A stretch of 64,000 nt of DNA, taken from assembly GCA_015057315.1 (NCBI GenBank), contig SVER01000011.1:27009-91008 (forward strand), read 5' to 3'. Shown here piece after piece: positions 56,546 to 64,000 of the stretch; within the stretch, counting starts at the first letter, position 1, and each line of letters begins with the position of its first letter. Both the position numbers and the translations under genes were made by a program. Source of the DNA: Pseudobutyrivibrio ruminis. GTDB taxonomy: Bacteria; Bacillota; Clostridia; Lachnospirales; Lachnospiraceae. The notes beneath the pieces were generated by a model that saw nothing but the letters and a program-made list of their open reading frames with translations, ran no database searches and was not told the DNA's origin.

Positions 56546-57799
56546 TTAAAGAGTATTATCTTCTGAACTATTTTCTGGTGGCTCAGGTCTATTGTCAGGG
56601 TCAAAATCTTCTGGGAGATTGTCGGGATTAAAACTACCATTATCTCTTTTGCCACCTTGACCTTGCATTCTGCCTTGATGACCTTGTCCACCTAGACCTC
56701 CTCCTCCTGAAAATGTCTCGCCAGTTATATTATTATCTCCTCCATTTTCAGTGATAGGACTATTACTGCCGCCTGTAGCAGTCACCTTTCCTCCGTTGAT
56801 GATTATAGTTGCATTATCTGCATCCAGCGCTCCCTCTGGGGCATCAGCACCTGTAGCATTCACTTCACCACCGTTGATAGTTATACATCCTTCAAATCCG
56901 CCATTACTATCAATGGCATCGTTCTCTGTACTAGTTACTGTAACTGTACCGTCATTTATTTCAATGTAGCAGCTACTATTAATACCATCATCCACAGAAT
57001 TTACAGTTAAATCGCCCCCATTGATAAATAAAAGACTCTTCGATTCAATACCCTCATTTTTACTTGTAACAGTTACGGTACCACCATCTATACTTAAAAG
57101 ATCATTGGCACGGATTCCGTCCTTCACATTTGAAGTTACATTGATTGTTCCAGACTCTATATATAGCTTGTCATCGCCAGCAATAACATGTTTATAGTTT
57201 CCTATTACATTAAGTGTGCCTTCTCCTAAAAAGATTAAATCATCATTACATGAAATTGTAGCTTTACCAATGTCATTTCCTTCTGAATCGGTTTCATATT
57301 CAGAGGCATCCTCTAGGGAATTTGTGGTACCAGCTGCCGTTTCAATATAAAGATTCTTAACCTGCTCACCGTAAATTACAGGCCCCTTTGAACTCTTTAA
57401 TTCCACTCCATTTAAAATAAGCTTAACATTATCTTCAGTATTAATATGAATAGACACATTATCTGAGCTTCCTGAAAGTTTGTACTCCCCGCCTTCAGTG
57501 ATAGAAAGGACACCATCATCATCTGTACATCCACTGCCATCAATGGTTATACCATCAGCTGAGAAGGTAACAGTAGCCTTACTATCCCAATCAGTCTTAA
57601 CTGTCAGCTCTTCATAGGCAGCTGATGCTGATGCAGCATCAGTATAAGCCGAATCTGTAGCCACCGTTTGGTTAGTTACTTCTGTTTTTGTTTTTTCATC
57701 TGATATCGCATCTATTTTAGCTGTGTTATTAAAACTACATCCAACCAAAGCCCCAACCAGTAAAAGACCTAAAATACTAATTAAAAATTTATTCTTCAT
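56546..57799 (-). CDS. Lipoprotein with DUF4353-like (carbohydrate-binding) beta-repeat domain
   Basis: A 417-residue protein with a lipobox (LVGALVGC, Cys21). Parallel-beta-type repeats carry the marks INGG and GIxS/GIxA (DGIRANDLLSIDGGTVTVTS, NEGIESKSLLFINGGDLTV, DDGINSSCYIEINDGTVTV). The C-terminus is Gly/Gln/Asn/Pro-rich. This domain is annotated as a carbohydrate-binding or DUF4353 domain and often neighbours DUF4956 and VTC genes, as here. It lies 2 bases after the DUF4956 gene. Binding partner unknown. Confidence 0.82.
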   Translation of the reverse strand: MKNKFLISILGLLLVGALVGCSFNNTAKIDAISDEKTKTEVTNQTVATDSAYTDAASASAAYEELTVKTDWDSKATVTFSADGITIDGSGCTDDDGVLSITEGGEYKLSGSSDNVSIHINTEDNVKLILNGVELKSSKGPVIYGEQVKNLYIETAAGTTNSLEDASEYETDSEGNDIGKATISCNDDLIFLGEGTLNVIGNYKHVIAGDDKLYIESGTINVTSNVKDGIRANDLLSIDGGTVTVTSKNEGIESKSLLFINGGDLTVNSVDDGINSSCYIEINDGTVTVTSTENDAIDSNGGFEGCITINGGEVNATGADAPEGALDADNATIIINGGKVTATGGSNSPITENGGDNNITGETFSGGGGLGGQGHQGRMQGQGGKRDNGSFNPDNLPEDFDPDNRPEPPENSSEDNTL

Positions 57800-57801
57800 A
57801 A

Positions 57802-58497
57802 TTACAACTCCTCTGCTTCATTTACATCACATCTACCACAGATAACAGTGAGATTTCCATTTCTCATTCTAATATCATCTAAAAATTGTTTTTCTTCCTT
57901 ATCGTCATTAAGCCTTACCCTGTAATTTATTTCATACATTGAACCCATGTTTGTAGTTCTTACGGCAATTTGTCTGCATGTCTTAGTGTACTTTTCAAAT
58001 AAATCATCAAATATATCACTATAATCAAGATTTTCAGGAATAGTAATTCTTAAATCCTTTTCAGCTCCATTATTTGCACCATACTTAATTGCATTAAGTA
58101 CAAAGTATATTAGACAGATTGCAATTGTTAGTATTGCTGCTAAAATCACCTCTCCCACAGCACAAACAATTCCTATTGTCATTGAAAAGAAGATAAAGCT
58201 TATATCCCTTGAGCTTCCTTGAAGAGATCTGAATCTTACTAATGAAAATGCACCCAGTACTGCGATTGAGGTTCCGAAATTTCCATTTACTACAAGAAGA
58301 ACTATGCAAACCAGAATTGGAAGAGTGATTAAGGTTCTTGCAAAATTCTTTGAAATCCTATCTCCTGTTTTCATATAGGTGAAGGAAATTAGTAGCCCCA
58401 GCAGACCTGCTGCTACCGAATAGATTATTGCGATACTATTTGTTATTTCCACCTCTGCTGTAGTATTCCCGGATAATGCTAATAAAATTGACTCCAT
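57802..58497 (-). CDS. DUF4956 membrane protein
   Basis: A 231-residue protein with about four membrane segments in the first 135 residues, the conserved VLGAFSLVRFRSLQGSSRDI motif between them, and a cytoplasmic ferredoxin-like C-terminal domain. DUF4956 proteins are usually encoded next to VTC-domain proteins, as here (12-base gap). The molecular role is not established; a transport or signalling partner for the VTC protein is an inference. Confidence 0.88.
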   Translation of the reverse strand: MESILLALSGNTTAEVEITNSIAIIYSVAAGLLGLLISFTYMKTGDRISKNFARTLITLPILVCIVLLVVNGNFGTSIAVLGAFSLVRFRSLQGSSRDISFIFFSMTIGIVCAVGEVILAAILTIAICLIYFVLNAIKYGANNGAEKDLRITIPENLDYSDIFDDLFEKYTKTCRQIAVRTTNMGSMYEINYRVRLNDDKEEKQFLDDIRMRNGNLTVICGRCDVNEAEEL

Positions 58498-58509
58498 GTT
58501 ATTTTCTCC

Positions 58510-59205
58510 TTACGCTTCTTTTAATTGTTTTTTATAGAAATTTCCATACTTTGAAAATGAAGTAGGATATATCTTATATTTTGATAAAAGCCTTGCAAAC
58601 CAAAGCGGCATTGCATCTGAAATTTTTACCTCCATCAGCCTTGTACCCTTCTCAAGTAGATATTCATTGTCTTCATCACTATATAATGTCAGGTTAGTAT
58701 CTCTACTTCTGATATTAATATCAAATGTAACTCTAAATTCCGGGTCTTCTTTTCCAAACATTGCGATTCTGTCATAAGCTATATATCGCTTAGGCTCTAA
58801 CGGATAATGACTGAAGAAATAATCTATTTCCTTAAATATCTGATTTGGATTCGATGGAAGCTTTCCGCAAATTAGATATTGCTCCGCTTCTTCCATCGGT
58901 ATTACCACACGTCTTTTATTTACTAAGCCTTTGTACTTTTTCTTTATTTCCAGGAAACACATGCTGTCGTATGTTGGGGTTCCGTAGCACCTTACTCTAA
59001 ACTTTTCCTTATACTTAGGTCCTTCTATAGAAGTTCTAATCAGCTCATCTGTAGGAGTGTCATAATATATATTTCTAATTGTGTGAAGTCCATATTCATC
59101 TTCATCCATGTATTCATCTAATTCACTTTTGAATGCATGATATGTTTTTTCATCCAGAAGAAATTTCTTTTCATATCTATTAAATACTTTTTGTATCTGC
59201 CCCAT
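58510..59205 (-). CDS. VTC-domain (polyphosphate polymerase-like) protein
   Basis: A 231-residue soluble tunnel-fold protein. Recognisable marks are NRYEKKFLLDE, NIYYDTPTDELIRTSIEGPK, KEKFRVRCYG, CFLEIKKKYKGLVNKRRV and RLMEVKISDAMPLW. These basic residues line the active tunnel in eukaryotic VTC4. Bacterial members lack SPX domains; polyphosphate synthesis is possible but unproven. It is the first gene of the three-gene run ending with the lipoprotein. Confidence 0.88.
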   Translation of the reverse strand: MGQIQKVFNRYEKKFLLDEKTYHAFKSELDEYMDEDEYGLHTIRNIYYDTPTDELIRTSIEGPKYKEKFRVRCYGTPTYDSMCFLEIKKKYKGLVNKRRVVIPMEEAEQYLICGKLPSNPNQIFKEIDYFFSHYPLEPKRYIAYDRIAMFGKEDPEFRVTFDINIRSRDTNLTLYSDEDNEYLLEKGTRLMEVKISDAMPLWFARLLSKYKIYPTSFSKYGNFYKKQLKEA

Positions 59206-59258
59206 ATTCTTGTCTCCTTCAAATGACTTGTGTTAACTTGGCTTTAATTTAGTTTAGT

Positions 59259-59278
59259 AAAGTGAAGGCAAAGTGAAG
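59259..59278. promoter_or_regulatory. 11-base direct repeat upstream of the VTC operon
   Basis: AAAGTGAAG occurs twice at an offset of exactly 11 bases (59259-59267 and 59270-59278), about 55-75 bases before the VTC gene. Direct repeats one helical turn apart are typical of OmpR/PhoB-family regulators. No clear -10/-35 pair is seen beside it. Confidence 0.5.
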
Positions 59279-59334
59279 ACTTACAAAAGATTGAACGAAC
59301 GTTATCCGAAGGTTTTTACATAGAATTTGTATAA

Positions 59335-59379
59335 AATAAAAACTCCGCTTTGAGACAGTCTAATCTCAAAACGGAGTTT
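59335..59379 (-). terminator. galT terminator
   Basis: Arms AAACTCCGCTTTGAGA and TCTCAAAACGGAGTTT (one mismatch) with an 8-base loop; on the minus strand TTTTTATTTTAT follows. It lies 19 bases after the galT stop. Confidence 0.85.
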
Positions 59380-59397
59380 GGTTACTAATATATTAAA

Positions 59398-60891
59398 TTA
59401 TAAAGAGTTTACAAATCTCATAAATGCCTCAAGGTCTTCATCAGTGTTCTTATATACACCAGCACATTCAAGAACCTGGCAGAATACCTTTCCAATTTCC
59501 TGCTGAAGTATTTCATTTACATTAGAAGCGTCGATGTGGTCGTAGTTCTTAGAAAATTCATCAACCCAATCAGCATGCTTTTCAAGAGCCTCATTACTTC
59601 TTAAATCCTTGCCATTAACAATATAATCAGCAAGCTGTTCCATTTCACCCTTAAGACGACTAGGAAGAACTGCAAGTCCCATAACCTCAATAAGACCAAT
59701 GTTCTCCTTCTTAATATGATGTAAATGAGCATGTGGATGATATACACCAAGTGGATGCTCCTCTGTTGTAATATTGTTTCTAAGAGCAAGATCAAGCTCA
59801 AATAAATCCCCACGCTTTCTAGCTATTGGAGTAATTGTATTGTGCTTTTCTCCATCTGTCTCAGCAAAAATAAATGCAGCCTCATCAGTGTAGCCTCTCC
59901 AAGCATTAAGAATGTGCTCTGCCAAATCGATGATTCTCTTTTCATCCTTGCACTGTAGTCTGATAACTGAAAGTGGCCATTTAACTATACCAGCTGTAAC
60001 ATCCTCAAAACCATTTACTGTAAACTCCTTAATAATAGGAGCCTTTTCCATTGCAAATGTGTAATGTCCACCCTGGAAATGGTCATGGCTAAGGATTGAG
60101 CCGCCAACAATTGGAAGGTCTGCATTGCTACCAAGGAAATAATGTGGGAACTGCTTTACGAAATCAAACAGCTTTACAAATGTAGCACGTTCAATCTTCA
60201 TAGGTGTGTGTTCACCATTAAATACAATGCAATGCTCGTTGTAATATACATATGGGCTGTACTGGAAGCCCCATTTGCTATCATTTATAGTGATTGGAAT
60301 AATACGATGGTTCTCTCTTGCTGGATGATTTGTACGTCCTGCATAACCCTCGTTTTCAATGCAAAGCTGACACTTTGGATAAGCTGATTGCTTAGCATTC
60401 TTTGCTGCCGCTATGGCCTTTGGATCTTTTTCTGGCTTAGAAAGATTAATTGTTATATCAAGTGTTCCATAATCAGTCTCTGTAGTCCACTTTAAATCCT
60501 TCTTAACTCTATATGTTCTAATGTAATCAGAATTACGACTCATATTATAGAAGAAATCTGTAGCAGCTTCTGGTCCCTCATTGTTATATATACTATTAAA
60601 CTTTTCAATAACCTGGGATGGTCTAGGACACAGCTGATTCATAAGCTTAGTATCAAACAAATCTCTATATGTAATAGAATCCTCAATGATACCTCTATTT
60701 ACGGCTTCATCCAATAAATCTTTTAAAACATCTTCTAAAATGATATTAGATAAATCACATTCAGGGTCAGTATACTCATCCTCTTTCATGCACTCTAACA
60801 AAAGATTAGTTGTGTAGATTCTCTCACACTCAGGTGTTAACCCACAGTTTATTCCATACTGTACTAGTTTTTTAATACTTTCCTGTAGCAT
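59398..60891 (-). CDS. galT: UDP-glucose--hexose-1-phosphate uridylyltransferase (GalT family 2)
   Basis: Leloir-pathway enzyme converting galactose-1-phosphate and UDP-glucose to glucose-1-phosphate and UDP-galactose. At 497 residues it is the long Firmicutes-type GalT. Recognisable parts: SHDHFQGGHYTFAMEKAPI, ENEGYAGRTNHPARENHRII, and HPHAHLHHIKKENIG near the C-terminal third. The start ATG 60891 has GGAGG 6-7 bases upstream; the frame above it is not conserved in character. It has its own promoter and terminator and no galK/galE partner in the window. Confidence 0.95.
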   Translation of the reverse strand: MLQESIKKLVQYGINCGLTPECERIYTTNLLLECMKEDEYTDPECDLSNIILEDVLKDLLDEAVNRGIIEDSITYRDLFDTKLMNQLCPRPSQVIEKFNSIYNNEGPEAATDFFYNMSRNSDYIRTYRVKKDLKWTTETDYGTLDITINLSKPEKDPKAIAAAKNAKQSAYPKCQLCIENEGYAGRTNHPARENHRIIPITINDSKWGFQYSPYVYYNEHCIVFNGEHTPMKIERATFVKLFDFVKQFPHYFLGSNADLPIVGGSILSHDHFQGGHYTFAMEKAPIIKEFTVNGFEDVTAGIVKWPLSVIRLQCKDEKRIIDLAEHILNAWRGYTDEAAFIFAETDGEKHNTITPIARKRGDLFELDLALRNNITTEEHPLGVYHPHAHLHHIKKENIGLIEVMGLAVLPSRLKGEMEQLADYIVNGKDLRSNEALEKHADWVDEFSKNYDHIDASNVNEILQQEIGKVFCQVLECAGVYKNTDEDLEAFMRFVNSL

Positions 60892-60985
60892 AGTTGCCCT
60901 CCAAAAAATGACTTCTTGCCGACATAACAATGAAATTGTCAGCGAGAACTGATATCAATTTGATATTTCTTTTATTCTGGAAACT

Positions 60986-61015
60986 ATTTTACACCATTTT
61001 GGTTTCTATCTTCAA
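60986..61015 (-). promoter_or_regulatory. Putative galT promoter
   Basis: Minus strand TTGAAG (61010-61015), 18 bases, TAAAAT (60986-60991), about 95 bases before the galT start. A small dyad ACAAT / ATTGT lies in the leader near 60928-60940. Confidence 0.55.
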
Positions 61016-61120
61016 GTATTCTTGACGCTAAAATGTGCAAAAACAACCACTAATTTTAATTATCATCAACCTAAAGTTTATAGCCAGAAACAAATGGTTG
61101 ATAAATTTTTAACAAAAATA

Positions 61121-61149
61121 TTGTCAGTGTTATATATCTATGCTATAAT
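61121..61149 (+). promoter_or_regulatory. Sigma-A-like promoter of cheW
   Basis: TTGTCA (61121-61126), 17 bases, TATAAT (61144-61149). This leaves a leader of about 95 bases before the cheW ATG. Confidence 0.7.
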
Positions 61150-61249
61150 TCATTCTCGTGTGTTTTTGTAACCTTGCGCACATGATACAGGTAATCAATT
61201 ATTTATAATGAAGAAATGAAATTCTTTAAATAAACTTACGGAGGATAAA

Positions 61250-61729
61250 ATGAATAACATAATAGCTAACACAACAAATTCTTCAGACGAAAGACAATAT
61301 ATTATTTTCACCTTAAACAATGAATACTATGGCATAGACATCATCAACATCAATACGATTATTATGATGCCTGAAATCACTGATGTACCTTTAGCTCCAG
61401 AATATGTAAAAGGTATGATTAGTTTACGAGGCCATGTTATTCCTGTAATTAATCTTCATAAGCGTATGAATTACGGGGAAGAAGTAATTACACAAGATAC
61501 ACGCATTATCGTTTTCAACATTAACGAAAATGAACAGGTAGGCATTGTTGTTGATTCAGTAAAGGAAGTTATGGTTATATCAGATTCAGCAATAGAATAC
61601 CCTTCTCCTTTCATAAAGCAAGAAGAATCATTTATTTCAGGTGTAGGTAAAAAAACAGATATGCTTATATCAATTCTTGATATCAATTCAATCGCTGATG
61701 AACAAGCCATCAATGAATGTGTAGCATAA
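61250..61729 (+). CDS. cheW: Chemotaxis coupling protein CheW
   Basis: Adaptor linking chemoreceptors to CheA. A 159-residue SH3-like double barrel: RQYIIFTLNNEYYGIDIINI, then ITDVPLAPEYVKGMISLRGH, VIPVINLHKRM, and VGIVVDSVKEVMVI, all CheW marks. GGAGG lies 7 bases before the ATG. It stands alone on the plus strand, 60 kb from cheA, with its own promoter and a terminator shared with dnaJ. Confidence 0.93.
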   Translation: MNNIIANTTNSSDERQYIIFTLNNEYYGIDIININTIIMMPEITDVPLAPEYVKGMISLRGHVIPVINLHKRMNYGEEVITQDTRIIVFNINENEQVGIVVDSVKEVMVISDSAIEYPSPFIKQEESFISGVGKKTDMLISILDINSIADEQAINECVA

Positions 61730-61734
61730 TAATC

Positions 61735-61775
61735 TAAAAAGCCTAAGGCAAATTGATATGCCCTAGGCTTTTATA
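61735..61775. terminator. Bidirectional terminator between cheW and dnaJ
   Basis: Arms AAGCCTAAGGCA (61739-61750) and TGCCCTAGGCTT (61759-61770) with one wobble. T runs follow on both strands (TTATATTATA on plus, TTTTTAG on minus), so it can serve both converging genes. Confidence 0.85.
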
Positions 61776-62945
61776 TTATAAATCATCTATTGCATCTTTT
61801 ATCTTATCAGCAAAGCCTTTTTTCTTTTTCTCAGCCTTAACTGACTTTGGACCACCTACTGTTGTATTACCAGTAAGTTCGTCAAACTTACGAAGTGCTT
61901 CCTTTGCATCCTTAGAAAGGCCTGTAGGAACCTGTACAACAAGTGTAACATACTGGTCACCACGAACATTTCTATTTCTAAGAGAAGGAATACCCTTTCC
62001 ACGAAGTCTGATTGTAGTATCAGTCTGTGTACCTGGCTTAACCTCGTAGCTTACCTTACCATCAAGAGTATCAATGATAACTTCACCACCAAGTGCTGCC
62101 TGTGCAAAAGAAATAGGTGCAGAAGAATAAATATCCATATCCCTACGCTGGAATATAGGATGATTAGCAACAATTACTTCTACAAGTAAATCTCCTCTTG
62201 GGCCACCATTTCTGCCTGGCTCACCCTTCTCACGAATACGAACACTCTGACCATTATCAATACCAGCAGGAATTGATACAGAAATCTTCTTCTTGCGAGC
62301 AACATAGCCTGTTCCATTACAATCTGGACATGGAGTATCAATAACCTCACCAGTTCCATGACAGTCTGGGCAGGTAGTTACATTCTGAACCATACCAAAA
62401 AGTGACTGCTGAGACATCATTACGCGGCCCTTACCGCCGCACTTAGAACATGGACGCTTACTTGTACCAGGCTTAGCACCGCTTCCATGACATGCAGCAC
62501 ACTCTTCTTTAAGTGTAATTTCAAGCTGTTTTTCACATCCAAAAGCTGCTTCTTCAAAAGTAATATGTACAGCTGCGCGAAGATTTGCACCACGCATAGG
62601 ACCGTTAGAAGCACGTCCACCGCCGCCACCAAAGAAGCTACCAAAGATATCGCCAAAGATATCGCCAAAATCCATGCCTGAGAAATCGAAACCGCCGGCA
62701 CCACCGCCGCCGTTTTCAAATGCTGCATGGCCAAACTGATCGTATTGACGTCTCTTATCAGGATCTGAAAGAACAGCGTAAGCTTCAGAGGCTTCTTTGA
62801 ATTTCTTCTCAGCGTCTGCATCACCAGGGTTCATATCTGGATGATATTTCTTTGCAAGCTTTCTATATGCACTTTTAAGCTCACTTTCTGAAGCTGTCTT
62901 GGAAACTCCAAGAACCTCATAGTAATCTCGTTTTTGTTCTGCCAT
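61776..62945 (-). CDS. dnaJ: Chaperone protein DnaJ
   Basis: Hsp40 co-chaperone that delivers substrates to DnaK. J domain with KYHPD, a Gly/Phe-rich linker, a zinc domain with four CxxCxGxG motifs ([32 protein letters not shown]), and a C-terminal substrate domain. Length is 389 residues. ATG 62945 is chosen; AAAGGA lies 9 bases upstream, and a TTG three codons earlier is possible. It follows dnaK on the same strand across a 200-base gap with the RNA-like element. Confidence 0.97.
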   Translation of the reverse strand: MAEQKRDYYEVLGVSKTASESELKSAYRKLAKKYHPDMNPGDADAEKKFKEASEAYAVLSDPDKRRQYDQFGHAAFENGGGGAGGFDFSGMDFGDIFGDIFGSFFGGGGGRASNGPMRGANLRAAVHITFEEAAFGCEKQLEITLKEECAACHGSGAKPGTSKRPCSKCGGKGRVMMSQQSLFGMVQNVTTCPDCHGTGEVIDTPCPDCNGTGYVARKKKISVSIPAGIDNGQSVRIREKGEPGRNGGPRGDLLVEVIVANHPIFQRRDMDIYSSAPISFAQAALGGEVIIDTLDGKVSYEVKPGTQTDTTIRLRGKGIPSLRNRNVRGDQYVTLVVQVPTGLSKDAKEALRKFDELTGNTTVGGPKSVKAEKKKKGFADKIKDAIDDL

Positions 62946-62974
62946 ATTTATCAATCCTTTACATACACAAATAC

Positions 62975-63124
62975 GCTGTGAAATAGCACTTTACTTTTCA
63001 AAGCTCCCGTAGGGCACCCTCCATGCTTTCGTCTGGGAACCCTCCCGCCGGTGTAGGTCCTTCCCATCCTCGGCATGGTGCCTCCCTACTCGCGCTTTTC
63101 TAGTATACTAAGCTATTTCACAGC
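62975..63124 (-). ncRNA. Candidate structured RNA element between dnaK and dnaJ
   Basis: A GC-rich 150-base element in an AT-rich gap. Perfect 13-base outer arms GCTGTGAAATAGC / GCTATTTCACAGC close it. Read on the minus strand, nested helices follow: AAAGC with GCUUU, an internal loop GCGA/GGGA that could form G-A pairs, GUAGGG with CCCUAC, CACC with GGUG, AUGC with GCAU, and UGGGAA with UUCCCA. Such consistent nesting indicates a folded RNA or a palindromic mobile element. I cannot match it to a riboswitch, 6S, SRP, tmRNA or RNase P RNA. The strand is inferred from the flanking operon. Confidence 0.6.
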
Positions 63125-63145
63125 TTAAATTACTTGCTATATATA

Positions 63146-64000
63146 CTATACCTCTTTGAAATCAGCGTCTACAACGTCGTCGGCTGGGTTAGAGCCTGCA
63201 CCTGCTCCAGCGCCTGCGCCTGTGAACTGGCTCATGTCTGGGCCTGCACCCTGAGCACCTGCTGCTCCCTGTGCTGCCTGAGACTGCTCATACATCTTAG
63301 CAAATACCTTCTGAGCTGACTCTGTAAGCTTCTCCTGAGCTGCCTTAAGTTCACCAATCTGTGAATCAGACATTTCCTCTGGAGTCTGGTACTGATCAAG
63401 TAACTTCTGAGCTGCCTCAATGTCAGCCTCTACTGCTGCCTTATCAGCTGCATCAATCTTGTCACCTACTTCATCAAGAGCCTTCTTTGTCTGGAATACA
63501 AAGCTCTCAACATCATTTCTTGTATCAACAGCTTCCTTACGCTTCTTATCCTGAGCCTCATACTCCTGAGCCTCTTTAACTGCCTTATCGATATCTTCAT
63601 CAGACATGTTAGAACCAGCTGTAATTGTGATGTGCTGCTCCTTACCTGTGCCTAAATCCTTAGCAGATACGTTAACAATACCGTTTGCATCGATATCGAA
63701 TGTAACCTCGATCTGTGGTACACCTCTCATTGCTGGTGGGATACCATCAAGTCTGAACTGTCCAAGTGACTTGTTATCCTTAGCGAACTGACGCTCACCC
63801 TGTACTACGTTGATATCAACGGCTGTCTGGTTATCAGCTGCTGTAGAGAAGATCTGGCTCTTCTTTGTAGGGATAGTTGTGTTTCTCTCGATAAGTCTTG
63901 TAGCAATACCACCCATTGTCTCGATTGAAAGTGAAAGTGGTGTTACATCAAGAAGAAGGATATCGCCTGCACCAGCATCGCCAGCGAGCTTACCACCCTG
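63146..64000 (-). CDS. dnaK: Chaperone protein DnaK (partial, N-terminus outside window)
   Basis: Hsp70 chaperone, C-terminal 285 residues only. The frame enters at the window edge in [20 protein letters not shown] and continues through [11 protein letters not shown], the linker end of the ATPase domain and start of the substrate-binding domain, then [14 protein letters not shown] and a helical lid. The C-terminus is Gly/Ala/Gln-rich and ends DADFKEV, a variant of the usual EEVD-like acidic end. Confidence 0.97.
   Translation of the reverse strand, partial: QGGKLAGDAGAGDILLLDVTPLSLSIETMGGIATRLIERNTTIPTKKSQIFSTAADNQTAVDINVVQGERQFAKDNKSLGQFRLDGIPPAMRGVPQIEVTFDIDANGIVNVSAKDLGTGKEQHITITAGSNMSDEDIDKAVKEAQEYEAQDKKRKEAVDTRNDVESFVFQTKKALDEVGDKIDAADKAAVEADIEAAQKLLDQYQTPEEMSDSQIGELKAAQEKLTESAQKVFAKMYEQSQAAQGAAGAQGAGPDMSQFTGAGAGAGAGSNPADDVVDADFKEV

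Larger units (their letters stand above)
60892..61249. other. Divergent intergenic region between galT and cheW
   Basis: A 358-base AT-rich gap between divergent genes. It contains the two promoters listed separately and short dyads in the galT leader. No open frame of note and no recognised riboswitch. Confidence 0.6.

Noticed and set aside
62975..63124. 6S, SRP, tmRNA or a known riboswitch
   Set aside because: None of the conserved loops or core sequences I know for these could be found; left as an unassigned structured element.

Overview
The window looks like a chromosomal segment of a motile, low-GC, Gram-positive anaerobe of the Lachnospiraceae (Butyrivibrio / Pseudobutyrivibrio / Roseburia type). 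The grounds are the clostridial-type flagellar gene order, FliY beside FliM, CodY, AGGAGG-type ribosome sites with many TTG starts, sigma-A-like promoters, and a galT-cheW-dnaJ-dnaK neighbourhood. Genus is an inference. I saw no tRNA, rRNA, transposase or prophage genes.

Region 1 (1-28662, all minus strand) is one flagellar/chemotaxis supercluster. In transcription order it reads flgB, flgC, fliE, fliF, fliG, fliH, fliI, fliJ, a MotE/YlxF-like gene, fliK, flgD, a TIGR02530-type gene, flgE, then a long hairpin terminator and a new promoter, then motA, motB, fliL, fliM, fliY, cheY, fliO, fliP, fliQ, fliR, flhB, flhA, flhF, flhG, a PilZ brake gene, cheB and a cheA cut by the window edge. It encodes rod/basal body, export apparatus, hook, stator, switch, polar-number regulators and the chemotaxis core.

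Region 2 (28663-42600) holds housekeeping genes, mostly minus strand: codY, topA, dprA, yifB/comM, trpS, a DUF5662-like gene, a GlgX-like GH13 protein that has lost catalytic residues, a plus-strand DUF1292 gene, a UvrD/PcrA-like helicase, gltX and a small membrane protein.

Region 3 (42600-56545) is the accessory part. A secreted Ig-like (BIG2) protein and a 2710-residue WapA/Rhs-type polymorphic toxin ending in a HINT domain and a WHH-type nuclease tip are co-transcribed. They are followed by a small immunity gene, a SUFU-like immunity gene, a decayed HINT plus toxin-tail remnant, another likely immunity gene, and a HEAT-like gene with its own promoter and dyad. Beyond it lies an array of short inverted motifs repeating at exactly 52 bp (42881-43175), the most unusual structure in the window.

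Region 4 (56546-64000) holds a lipoprotein / DUF4956 / VTC-domain operon, galT, a lone plus-strand cheW, dnaJ, a 150-nt multi-helix RNA-like element between dnaJ and dnaK, and the C-terminal part of dnaK. Chemotaxis is thus split: cheA, cheB and cheY lie in the flagellar cluster and cheW 60 kb away.
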